Assembly: GCA_003158495.1 (NCBI GenBank)
Contig: PMJT01000267.1
Coordinates: 1 to 6,741 of the forward strand
DNA from: Chloroflexota bacterium
GTDB taxonomy: Bacteria; Chloroflexota; Limnocylindria; Limnocylindrales; CSP1-4
Direction: 5' to 3'
Length of the DNA: 6,741 nucleotides
In this document: piece by piece, positions 1 to 5,087 of the stretch
Numbering within the stretch: position 1 is the first letter of the stretch
Layout of the letters: each line of letters opens with the position of its first letter
The notes under the pieces: model-generated
What the model was told of the DNA's origin: nothing
Seen by the model: only the letters and a program-made list of their open reading frames with translations
The model's database searches: none
Position numbers and translations under genes: made by a program

Positions 1-235
1 GACGGGCATGGTCAACGTCACTCTGTGGCCGGACGCGTGGGAGCGTCTCCGGGGAGTGGTCCGGCGTCACGCTCTCCTCTACGTGGACGGCATGCTCCAA
101 CGCGAGGCGGACGTGGTCAACGTGATCGCGCGCGAGATCAGGCCCCTCCCCGCCGTGGCTGAAACGGTCGGGGGTCCGGCCAAACCCGAGGGCGTGCGAT
201 CGCTCGGCTACAGCGGCATGCGTCGCAGCGGCTGA
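1..235 (+). CDS. dnaE2: Error-prone DNA polymerase III alpha subunit (DnaE2/ImuC type), C-terminal end, 5' truncated
   Basis: Only the last 77 codons are in the window; the frame is open from base 2 and ends at TGA 233-235. The visible start reads TGMVNVTLWPDAWERLRG, followed by a segment ending in READVVNVIAREI. This fits the C-terminal OB-fold of C-family replicative polymerases, where a D-E-T-G-M-V-N-V type strand pattern and a closing V-x-x-I/V-A motif are typical of the DnaE2 (ImuC) branch used in SOS translesion synthesis. The internal ATG at base 8 lies inside this conserved strand, so it is not the true start. The last ~25 residues (after about residue 52) are a low-conservation tail. 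The polymerase core is outside the window, so DnaE1 cannot be fully excluded. No ImuA/ImuB partner is visible. The gene converges on the minus-strand membrane-protein gene, with only 54 bases between the stop codons. Confidence 0.72.
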   Translation, partial: TGMVNVTLWPDAWERLRGVVRRHALLYVDGMLQREADVVNVIAREIRPLPAVAETVGGPAKPEGVRSLGYSGMRRSG

Positions 236-254
236 ACGTCGACCTGTGCCGGCC

Positions 255-277
255 GGCCGACCGCAATCGGCTCGGCC
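255..277. terminator. Hairpin between convergent genes, possible bidirectional terminator
   Basis: GGCCGA (255-260) plus CCG (261-263) pair with CGG (268-270) and TCGGCC (272-277), leaving a CAAT loop and one bulged C at 271. It sits between the polymerase stop (235) and the stop of the opposing gene (290). Neither side has a T-run, so terminator function is inferred from position and stem only. Confidence 0.35.
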
Positions 278-289
278 CGACCGGATGAG

Positions 290-1186
290 CTACCGCTTGG
301 CGGGGCGGCGCTGCGGCGTTCGGTTAGAGGACCGAGACGGCGGCCGGTTGCGCGGCACCGAGGTGTTCGCAAGGAAGCGCTTGTACCAGCCCGACGCGGC
401 GCCCATGAGCGCGCCGAAGGCGAGCGACGTCACCAGCAGCTGGACCAGGACCCCGACCAGGTCGGCAGGCGAATTGCCCGTCGTACCCGAGTTGGCAGGA
501 GCGGCTGAGGCTCCGGCGCTCGGGCTCGGGACCGCGGTAACACTCGGCGCCGGTGACAGGGCGGCGCTAGCGCTTGCCGAGGCCGCGACGGATGTGATCG
601 CGCTGGGCTGGATCGACGGGCTCTCGGTCGGGATGCCGCCGGCGCTCGTGAGCCTCAGGGCAGTCAGAGCGATTACGCCCACCAGGGTCAGGGTCGCGAT
701 CAGCGAAGCCAGCAGGCCCGCGAGCCACGTCGATCGGGGCGCCAGGAAGCCGGCCAGCATCGGCGGCAGAAGGGGCACCGGCGCGAAGAGGAAGGTAACG
801 AGAGACGGGATGATCGGATCGTTGGTTCGGCCGCTCTTGTCGATGCCCGCTACCGTGTAGGCGCCCGCGACGGCGCACACGACGACCACCGGCCAGATCG
901 CGTTCGTCCGGAAGACCAGCGCGCGGATGTTGCGAAGGTCGTCGAGGTAGTGCGGCTGCCTGTAGGCAGCTCTGGCCGCGGCGAACAGGCCCATTCGCTG
1001 GCCGGGCTGGATGGTCGGCTGCGGCTTGCGCTCGGGGCCGCGAGTCGGCTTCCCGCTCGACGCCGGCGTTGACTCGATCGGGCCTTCTTCGCCCGAGTCC
1101 TCCGCGCCCGCTTCCTCCTGGGCCTGCAGGTAGGCGCGGTACTTGCGGCGCGCCTCAGCTCGATCGGTCCTCTTGGCGCGGGCCAC
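290..1186 (-). CDS. Hypothetical four-helix membrane protein with Ser/Ala/Pro-rich external loop
   Basis: A 298-aa protein; I do not recognise its family. The start is GTG at 1186-1184 because AGGAG (1196-1192, minus strand) lies 5 bases upstream. The frame stays open to an ATG at 1537, but that extension is Arg/Pro-rich and runs into the divergent gene. Residues 1-95 are charged and hydrophilic (basic first 20, acidic 25-35, then Pro/Lys-rich), so probably cytoplasmic. Predicted membrane segments are about 97-115, 125-149 (proline-rich), 154-178 and 242-266. Residues 179-241 form a Ser/Ala/Pro/Thr-rich low-complexity loop, and 268-298 is a strongly basic tail. The positive-inside rule puts both ends in the cytoplasm and the low-complexity loop outside. 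No catalytic motif is seen. The gene is transcribed divergently from the lamin-tail protein gene and converges on the polymerase gene. Confidence 0.8.
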   Translation of the reverse strand: MARAKRTDRAEARRKYRAYLQAQEEAGAEDSGEEGPIESTPASSGKPTRGPERKPQPTIQPGQRMGLFAAARAAYRQPHYLDDLRNIRALVFRTNAIWPVVVVCAVAGAYTVAGIDKSGRTNDPIIPSLVTFLFAPVPLLPPMLAGFLAPRSTWLAGLLASLIATLTLVGVIALTALRLTSAGGIPTESPSIQPSAITSVAASASASAALSPAPSVTAVPSPSAGASAAPANSGTTGNSPADLVGVLVQLLVTSLAFGALMGAASGWYKRFLANTSVPRNRPPSRSSNRTPQRRPAKR

Positions 1187-1190
1187 TTTG

Positions 1191-1196
1191 TCTCCT
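1191..1196 (-). promoter_or_regulatory. Shine-Dalgarno site that fixes the GTG start of the membrane-protein gene
   Basis: The minus strand reads AGGAGA followed by CAAA and GTG, an ideal spacing. It supports the start at 1186 over the far-upstream ATG at 1537 in the same frame. Confidence 0.75.
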
Positions 1197-1296
1197 AAGC
1201 GTGATCTGGATGAGTGCAGGCGAGATCCGTCGAAGGATCGTCGCGGTGCGAATGGTAGTCGATGGCGCCACGGGTCATCGGGCACGATGGCCCAGG

Positions 1297-1329
1297 TAAG
1301 GCCGGGATAAGCCTGGACTAAGCCGTCGG
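1297..1329 (+). repeat. Three 11-base degenerate repeats, each starting TAAG
   Basis: TAAG occurs at 1297, 1308 and 1319, exactly 11 bases apart. The units are TAAGGCCGGGA, TAAGCCTGGAC and TAAGCCGTCGG. They lie 52-84 bases upstream of the lamin-tail gene start and about 110 bases upstream of the divergent gene. A spacing close to one helical turn puts the units on one face of the DNA, as in multi-site operators. The units are degenerate and chance is not excluded. I could not identify a convincing -35/-10 pair for either divergent gene in the 1187-1380 spacer. Confidence 0.35.
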
Positions 1330-1370
1330 GCGTACAACGGGCGGGCTCATCCCCGCCGGAGAGGTCGCCC

Positions 1371-1375
1371 GAGGT
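1371..1375 (+). promoter_or_regulatory. Shine-Dalgarno site for the lamin-tail/OB protein
   Basis: GAGGT is followed by five bases and then ATG 1381. It supports this ATG as the start, and the first codons then encode a sensible signal peptide. Confidence 0.6.
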
Positions 1376-1380
1376 GCCGA

Positions 1381-4275
1381 ATGCCTGTTCCGCGCGGGGT
1401 CTTCGCCCTGCTCGTCTCGTTCCTGCTGTCGTCCGCGTCGTTCGCGGCTGCGCTGCCACCGGGGCTGGTCTCGGCGGCGGTTTCGTGGCCACCCTCCGCG
1501 GGCTTCGTCGTCGCGGAGGTCGTAACCGGCGGCGCATCCGCCTCTGACGAGTATGTCGAGATCTCCAACGTCGGTTCGAACAAAGCGGACCTGGGCGGGT
1601 TGGAGCTCGTCTATGTGAGCGCTTCAGGTGCCACGATCACGCGCAAGGCCGTCTTCGCTTCGCCCCTCCCGGTGGTGCCCGGAGGGCACTTGCTCGTCGC
1701 CAATTCGGCTGGCATATACGCGCCGCTGGCCGACGCCACGTACTCGGGTGGGCTCGCGGCGGACGGGGGAGCCGTCGCGCTTCGCCGCGCCGACGGAACG
1801 GTCGTCGACACGGTGGGCTGGGGCACCGCCGCCAACTCGTACGTGGAAGGCTCGGCCGCCCTCGCTCCGCCCGCAAAGTCGAGCATCGAGCGACTGCCCG
1901 GCGGATCTGCCGGCAATACGCAGGACACCAACGACAACAAGTCGGACTGGTTCGTACAATCCAGCCCGGTTCCCCAATCGCTGGCTTCAACGCCCGCGCC
2001 GATGCCCACTCCGACGCCGACCCCGACTGCGGCCCCAACCTCGACGCCTTCGATCGAGAGCGAACCGACCCAGATTGACTCGGCCACGCCGGCGCCTCCG
2101 CCGGCGGCCACGGATTCGACGGACCCTGCGGATACTCCGGGCGCGACCGAGTCGCCGTCACACACCCCAACCGCCGACCCAACTGCGCCGCCACCGACGC
2201 CGACGCCCAAGGAACCGACCGCGACCGATCCGGCCACGACGGAGCCGCCCGCTACGGAGCCGCCCGCCTCACCCGCACCGACACCCGCGCCCACCTCGGC
2301 ACCGACCGCCGCTTCAACGCCCACGCCGGCGGCGAGCCCGTCGCCGACGCCCGCGCCGAGCGCGGCCGAGCCCGCTGTGGACCTTGCCTCGATCGCGGCA
2401 GCCCGGGCACTGGCCCCCGGGACGCGAGTCCATGTCGCCGGCGTGGTAACAGTCGGGGCCGGGCTCCTCGGCACGGACGGGCTGATCGCCATGCAGGATT
2501 CGTCCGGTGGAATCTTCGTGCGCCTCGCAACGGCGGACGCAACGCTTCCCATCGGCCGCTCCATCGAGGTCGAGGGCACGCTGTCCGCACCATACGGCCA
2601 GCTCGAGATCAGGCAGCTCGACCGGCTGATCGCCGGCGAAGTCGACAAGGAGCCGGCCGCCGCACGAAGGGAGCTCGACGAAATCGGCGAGAGCACGGAA
2701 GGGTCGCTGGTCACGATCCGAGGCACAGTCGATTCGATCGGGACCGACGCGGGCCGCGTGACGATCACGATCGGCGACGGCGTGAGCGCGATCCGCGCCC
2801 TGGCCGACCCGGCCGCGGCCGTGTCCCGCTCAGATGTGGCGCGGGGAGATGAAGTGCTGGCTACCGGGATCGTCGGCCAGCACGCCACTGCCACCGGCCG
2901 CCCCGACGGCTATCGGATCTGGCTCCGCCGCCCGACGGACCTCGTCGTCCGCGACCCGCTCCTTACCGATACCCCGGATCCCACAGCCGGCCCCACGGCC
3001 GCACCCACCGCAGGGCCCACCGCCACGGTCCACCACGACCTCGCGTCCGCCCTGGGGACGCGAGGCGCGGCCGTGGACGTGGATGCCGCGGTAACGGCCA
3101 CGGCCGGGCTCTTCGACATCGGCGGCACGACGATTGTCGTGGACGACGGCACGGCGGCGGTGGCGGTGATCCTGACCGACGAGATGGCCGTGCCGCCGGT
3201 CGGAATGCTCGTCCGCGTCACCGGTAAAGTCGGCCGCTGGGAGGGTGGGCCGACGGTCATCGCCACCGCAATCGCCGCCCGGGGCGAGCTCGAGGCGGTA
3301 GTCCCGGCCACGATCGCCGGCGCCCTGGATGCCACCCTGGAATGGCAGCTCGTGAAAGTCTGCGGCCGGATCGAGCGATACACCCCCGCCGGATCCAGGT
3401 GGCGGCTCGATGTCAACGTCTCGGGCAACCTCGTCGCGGTGCTGGGAGAGCCGGACGCCGCGATAGACGTCGCATCCTCGGACGCCGGGCGGCTGGCCCT
3501 GGTCGTCGGGATCGTCCGTCGGTCGACTTCCGATCCGGCGGTCTTCCAGCTGCTGCCGCGGTCAGCACTGGACTTTCACATGGGACCCGCCCCGGCGACC
3601 TCCGAAACGGCTGCTTCCGGTTCGGTGACTCCGCAAGCCGCGGTCACCGGCGCCAAGCCCGCGCAGGTCGGTCCGCCAGCGGGCACGGTCGAAATCGGGT
3701 CCCTCGTGACCCACATCGGCGAGAGGGTCACCGTGGCCGGCCTGGTCACGGACACCACGACCACCACGGCGACCGTCGACGACGGCACCGGTTCGGTGGT
3801 GATCGGCGGCGCGGCCGCGGCCGAGGCACTGTCGATGCTCGAGCCGGGGGATGCGATCGAGGTGACGGGGCTGGTCCTTCACGACGATTCCGGACTCGCC
3901 CTCGAGGCGGACCCGGACTCGATCGTCGCACTCCCCGGCAGCCGGGGGGGCGTTCCCATCGCAACGTCGGCGAGCACGGCGACGACTGCCGCCACGCAGC
4001 CGCGTGCCGGGACCGCGGCGAGCAGTGCCCCGCCAATAGGTTCGAGCGTAGCCGGCAACGCAGCTCGAATGGCCACTTCGCATAGCGAGACGCCGGACCT
4101 GGCCATCCTCCTGACCGTGCTCTTGCTCGCCCTCGCGGCCGTGGCCGGTGTTCTCGCGGCTGCCACGCGCTCAAGTCGCCTGCGGCGCCGCGCCGTTCAG
4201 GCGGGCAGATCACGGTGTACCGCACTGTCCGAGGGACCGCTGCGGCGCCTTCGAGGCGCCGGAAAGGACAGATGA
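1381..4275 (+). CDS. Secreted, membrane-anchored lamin-tail domain protein with Pro/Thr stalk and multiple OB-fold-like repeats
   Basis: A 964-aa protein. Residues 1-24 look like a signal peptide (basic MPVPR, then a hydrophobic run ending SFAAA). Residues ~41-197 form a lamin-tail (LTD) beta-sandwich: EVVTGGASASDEYVEI, DLGGLEL, VPGGHLLVA, GGAVALRRADGTVVDTVGWG, SIERLPGG and NTQDTNDNKSDW are typical of bacterial surface LTDs. Residues 201-330 are a Pro/Thr/Ala stalk. The rest is beta-rich and divides into about five OB-fold-like units: ~345-415 (with IAMQDSSGGIFV and SIEVEGTL), 441-523, 557-633, 651-735 and 773-851. A second short PT linker lies at 529-549. Residues ~852-900 are a low-complexity spacer, then a membrane helix (906-928) and a basic cytoplasmic tail (930-964). 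LTD and OB folds both occur in extracellular nucleases and adhesive surface proteins, but no nuclease or protease motif is visible. Probably a cell-surface binding or scaffolding protein; the ligand is unknown. Confidence 0.85.
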   Translation: MPVPRGVFALLVSFLLSSASFAAALPPGLVSAAVSWPPSAGFVVAEVVTGGASASDEYVEISNVGSNKADLGGLELVYVSASGATITRKAVFASPLPVVPGGHLLVANSAGIYAPLADATYSGGLAADGGAVALRRADGTVVDTVGWGTAANSYVEGSAALAPPAKSSIERLPGGSAGNTQDTNDNKSDWFVQSSPVPQSLASTPAPMPTPTPTPTAAPTSTPSIESEPTQIDSATPAPPPAATDSTDPADTPGATESPSHTPTADPTAPPPTPTPKEPTATDPATTEPPATEPPASPAPTPAPTSAPTAASTPTPAASPSPTPAPSAAEPAVDLASIAAARALAPGTRVHVAGVVTVGAGLLGTDGLIAMQDSSGGIFVRLATADATLPIGRSIEVEGTLSAPYGQLEIRQLDRLIAGEVDKEPAAARRELDEIGESTEGSLVTIRGTVDSIGTDAGRVTITIGDGVSAIRALADPAAAVSRSDVARGDEVLATGIVGQHATATGRPDGYRIWLRRPTDLVVRDPLLTDTPDPTAGPTAAPTAGPTATVHHDLASALGTRGAAVDVDAAVTATAGLFDIGGTTIVVDDGTAAVAVILTDEMAVPPVGMLVRVTGKVGRWEGGPTVIATAIAARGELEAVVPATIAGALDATLEWQLVKVCGRIERYTPAGSRWRLDVNVSGNLVAVLGEPDAAIDVASSDAGRLALVVGIVRRSTSDPAVFQLLPRSALDFHMGPAPATSETAASGSVTPQAAVTGAKPAQVGPPAGTVEIGSLVTHIGERVTVAGLVTDTTTTTATVDDGTGSVVIGGAAAAEALSMLEPGDAIEVTGLVLHDDSGLALEADPDSIVALPGSRGGVPIATSASTATTAATQPRAGTAASSAPPIGSSVAGNAARMATSHSETPDLAILLTVLLLALAAVAGVLAAATRSSRLRRRAVQAGRSRCTALSEGPLRRLRGAGKDR
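1981..2370 (+). repeat. Low-complexity region encoding the Pro/Thr/Ala stalk
   Basis: About 130 codons within the lamin-tail gene, dominated by Pro, Thr and Ala with scattered Ser, Glu and Asp, including a PTPTPTPT run at residues 209-216. Such stalks hold domains away from the membrane or cell wall and are commonly glycosylated in secreted bacterial proteins. The DNA is built of degenerate CCGACG/CCGACC-like hexamers, prone to length variation by slippage. Its other frames stay open and give spurious long Arg/Pro or Gly/Val ORFs. Confidence 0.8.
4243..4261 (+). other. Hairpin at the 3' end of the lamin-tail gene
   Basis: CGGCGCC (4243-4249) pairs perfectly with GGCGCCG (4255-4261) around a TTCGA loop. 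It lies inside the last ten codons, 11 bases before the stop codon. There is no T-run, so it may be an mRNA 3'-end stabiliser, part of a Rho-dependent end, or a by-product of high GC. Confidence 0.3.
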
Positions 4276-4321
4276 GGCCCTTCGCGACCTCTCCCGCCTC
4301 GTGAGCCCCATTCGTGCGTGC

Positions 4322-4351
4322 TTGACGCTCAACTTTGGGGCCGTCTATGCT
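4322..4351 (+). promoter_or_regulatory. Sigma-70-type promoter upstream of the DUF5679 gene
   Basis: The -35 hexamer TTGACG (4322-4327) matches consensus at five of six positions. The -10 hexamer TATGCT (4346-4351) has the key T1, A2 and T6. The spacer is 18 bases. A start near 4358 is predicted. It lies 47 bases after the stop of the lamin-tail gene, so the DUF5679 gene (or an RNA ahead of it) probably has its own transcription. Confidence 0.6.
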
Positions 4352-4458
4352 CGCCGCAGGTGCCCAGCGTTGTGCACCCCCTACAGAGGGACGAGGTATT
4401 GCCGAACGCGGATCCCTCCTCGTGCCTCAATCGCTGCCGAGTTACTCACCGGAGCAAC

Positions 4459-4520
4459 GCTGGGCGCATGTCGGGATCAGTCGAAGCCGGCGCGGTGCCG
4501 GTTTCGTCCGACCCGGCAGC
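4459..4520 (+). other. Long interrupted hairpin in the leader
   Basis: Nested pairings are GCTG/CAGC (4459-4462/4517-4520), GTCGG/CCGAC (4470-4474/4508-4512), CGAA/TTCG (4482-4485/4503-4506), a G-U pair (4486/4502) and CCGGC/GCCGG (4487-4491/4497-4501) around a GCGGT loop. Two asymmetric internal loops separate the helices. The helices were read by eye; no folding energy was calculated. Confidence 0.4.
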
Positions 4521-4599
4521 CTTCGATCCATTGCCATCAGGTACGCTTTCCTGAGCAGGCACGACCACGAAAACCCGGGGAGCGCCCCGTTCGTCACTT

Positions 4600-4604
4600 G
4601 GAGG
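4600..4604 (+). promoter_or_regulatory. Strong Shine-Dalgarno site for the DUF5679 gene
   Basis: GGAGG lies 8 bases before ATG 4613. It is the main evidence that this very short gene is translated from that start. Confidence 0.75.
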
Positions 4605-4612
4605 CTTGAACA

Positions 4613-4753
4613 ATGGCTGAGGGATACTGCGTCAAGGACAAGAAGAAGGTCGAGATCAAGAACGCCGAGAAGATCACGATGAAGAACGGCAAGCCGGCGA
4701 CCCAGGGCATTTGCCCCGAGTGCGGCGGCAAGGTCTTCCGGATCGGCGCCTGA
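4613..4753 (+). CDS. DUF5679 family small zinc-ribbon-like protein
   Basis: A 46-aa protein. It begins MAEGYCVKDKKKVEIKNAE, continues with TMKNGKPATQG and ends ICPECGGKVFRIGA. The layout of a Y-C-V-K N-terminal knuckle, a T-M-K-N-G-x-P-A centre, a C-P-x-C-G second knuckle and F-R-I-G end is that of the DUF5679 family: tiny proteins, also found as C-terminal modules in larger nucleic-acid proteins such as some topoisomerases. Function is unknown; a structural zinc site and nucleic-acid contact are inferred from the CPxCG knuckle and high lysine content. Cys34 and Cys37 form the second knuckle, but the first has Cys6 and Asp9 where I would expect a Cys pair. Full family length, with a strong ribosome site, its own promoter upstream and a hairpin just after the stop. 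Confidence 0.85.
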   Translation: MAEGYCVKDKKKVEIKNAEKITMKNGKPATQGICPECGGKVFRIGA

Positions 4754-4771
4754 TCGATAGGACTCGGTGAT

Positions 4772-4805
4772 CATCGCGACCCCCGCTACGGCGGGGGTCG
4801 CGATG
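4772..4805 (+). terminator. Perfect 15-bp hairpin with UACG tetraloop after the DUF5679 gene
   Basis: Bases 4772-4786 pair without mismatch with 4791-4805. The loop TACG is closed by C-G, giving a C(UACG)G member of the unusually stable UNCG tetraloop class. It begins 18 bases after the DUF5679 stop. The following bases (GTCTCCGG) are not a T-run, so this would be a U-tract-less terminator or a 3'-end protecting hairpin. Confidence 0.7.
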
Positions 4806-4977
4806 TCTCCGGACCCGGCACAGATCCTGTCGGCAGGTGCTGGAGCCAGCCAATGGCGGGCCGGCCGAACTCGGCCGCCGTGGCTGCGCCGCGACGGGTC
4901 GAAAACAGGCACCGGGCCTTCGCGAGTCCTCCGGCACGGTCGGTACTGCCCTCGGGGTGATGGCCGGCATATTCGGC

Positions 4978-5012
4978 CCGGTCGGAGGGGCCGGCCCGAA
5001 TGGGCCGACCGG
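4978..5012 (+). other. GC-rich nested inverted repeat just upstream of the kinase promoter
   Basis: CCGGTCGG (4978-4985) pairs with CCGACCGG (5005-5012). Inside, GGCCC (4993-4997) can pair with GGGCC (5002-5006) around GAAT, partly competing with the outer stem. It ends 24 bases before the extended -10 element, so it overlaps or abuts the -35 area; operator or upstream terminator are both possible. Confidence 0.4.
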
Positions 5013-5035
5013 CCCGCAGGCGCCCGAATCCGCTT

Positions 5036-5044
5036 TGCTAGAAT
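5036..5044 (+). promoter_or_regulatory. Extended -10 promoter for the ROK kinase / GAPDH unit
   Basis: TGCTAGAAT gives the extended TGn motif plus TAGAAT, five of six matches to TATAAT. No good -35 hexamer is seen about 17 bases upstream, which an extended -10 can tolerate. Transcription would begin near 5051, leaving a leader of about 37 bases before the proposed CTG start. Confidence 0.5.
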
Positions 5045-5076
5045 TGACGAGCATCCCCACCTAACTCCGGCATTAC

Positions 5077-5080
5077 GAGG
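5077..5080 (+). promoter_or_regulatory. Shine-Dalgarno site that points to a CTG start
   Basis: GAGG is followed by seven bases and then CTG 5088, in frame with the kinase. No in-frame ATG, GTG or TTG lies between base 4806 and the conserved DLGGT motif. Confidence 0.5.
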
Positions 5081-5087
5081 CTTCCCC

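Larger units (their letters stand above)
4276..4612. other. 337-base gene-free stretch: promoter plus structured leader or small RNA
   Basis: No credible gene is present; open frames here lack ribosome sites and have protein-like composition in no frame. The stretch holds a sigma-70-type promoter (4322-4351) and several inverted repeats downstream of it: GGTGC/GCACC at 4359-4363/4374-4378, overlapping pairings at 4386-4423, and a long interrupted stem at 4459-4520. It ends in the DUF5679 ribosome site (4600-4604). If transcription begins near 4358, the message would carry about 255 bases of leader before a 46-codon gene. I do not recognise it as SRP RNA, 6S RNA, tmRNA, RNase P or a known riboswitch class. 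Confidence 0.5.
4754..5087. other. 334-base gene-free stretch with hairpins and the kinase promoter
   Basis: The upstream part holds the UNCG hairpin (4772-4805). A smaller perfect hairpin follows at 4862-4877 (CGGCCG, loop AACT). A nested GC-rich inverted repeat lies at 4978-5012, and an extended -10 promoter at 5036-5044. Although the kinase frame is open back to 4767, the translation here (Arg/Gly/Pro-rich) is not protein-like. On both strands short ORFs with Gly-Pro runs occur but have no ribosome sites. I see no RNA gene. Confidence 0.5.

Noticed and set aside
1342..1357. Small hairpin GCGGG/CCCGC upstream of the lamin-tail gene as a possible attenuator
   Set aside because: The five-base stem in GC-rich sequence is expected by chance, and nothing else supports attenuation.
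1187..1537. N-terminal extension of the minus-strand membrane-protein frame to ATG 1537
   Set aside because: The extension is Arg/Pro-rich, overlaps the start of the divergent gene, and a good Shine-Dalgarno site sits just before the GTG at 1186.
1611..2894. 427-aa minus-strand open frame opposite the lamin-tail gene
   Set aside because: Its Gly/Val/Ala runs are the mirror of the Pro/Thr stalk codons; the plus strand has a signal peptide, recognisable domains and an anchor.
4352..4612. SRP RNA, 6S RNA, tRNA or tmRNA in the leader
   Set aside because: None of their signature sequences are present: no SRP GGTCAGG/AGCAGC loop, no T-loop GTTCRAnnC within a cloverleaf, no tmRNA ends.
4318..4682. 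Frames starting at 4318 and 4335, the latter running into the DUF5679 gene
   Set aside because: Both start within or before the promoter at 4322-4351, lack ribosome sites, and the second overlaps a recognised gene in another frame.
4837..5064. Short frames on both strands with collagen-like Gly-Pro runs near 4960-5020
   Set aside because: The Gly-Pro pattern is produced by the GGCC-rich inverted repeat; there is no ribosome site and no protein-like sequence outside the run.
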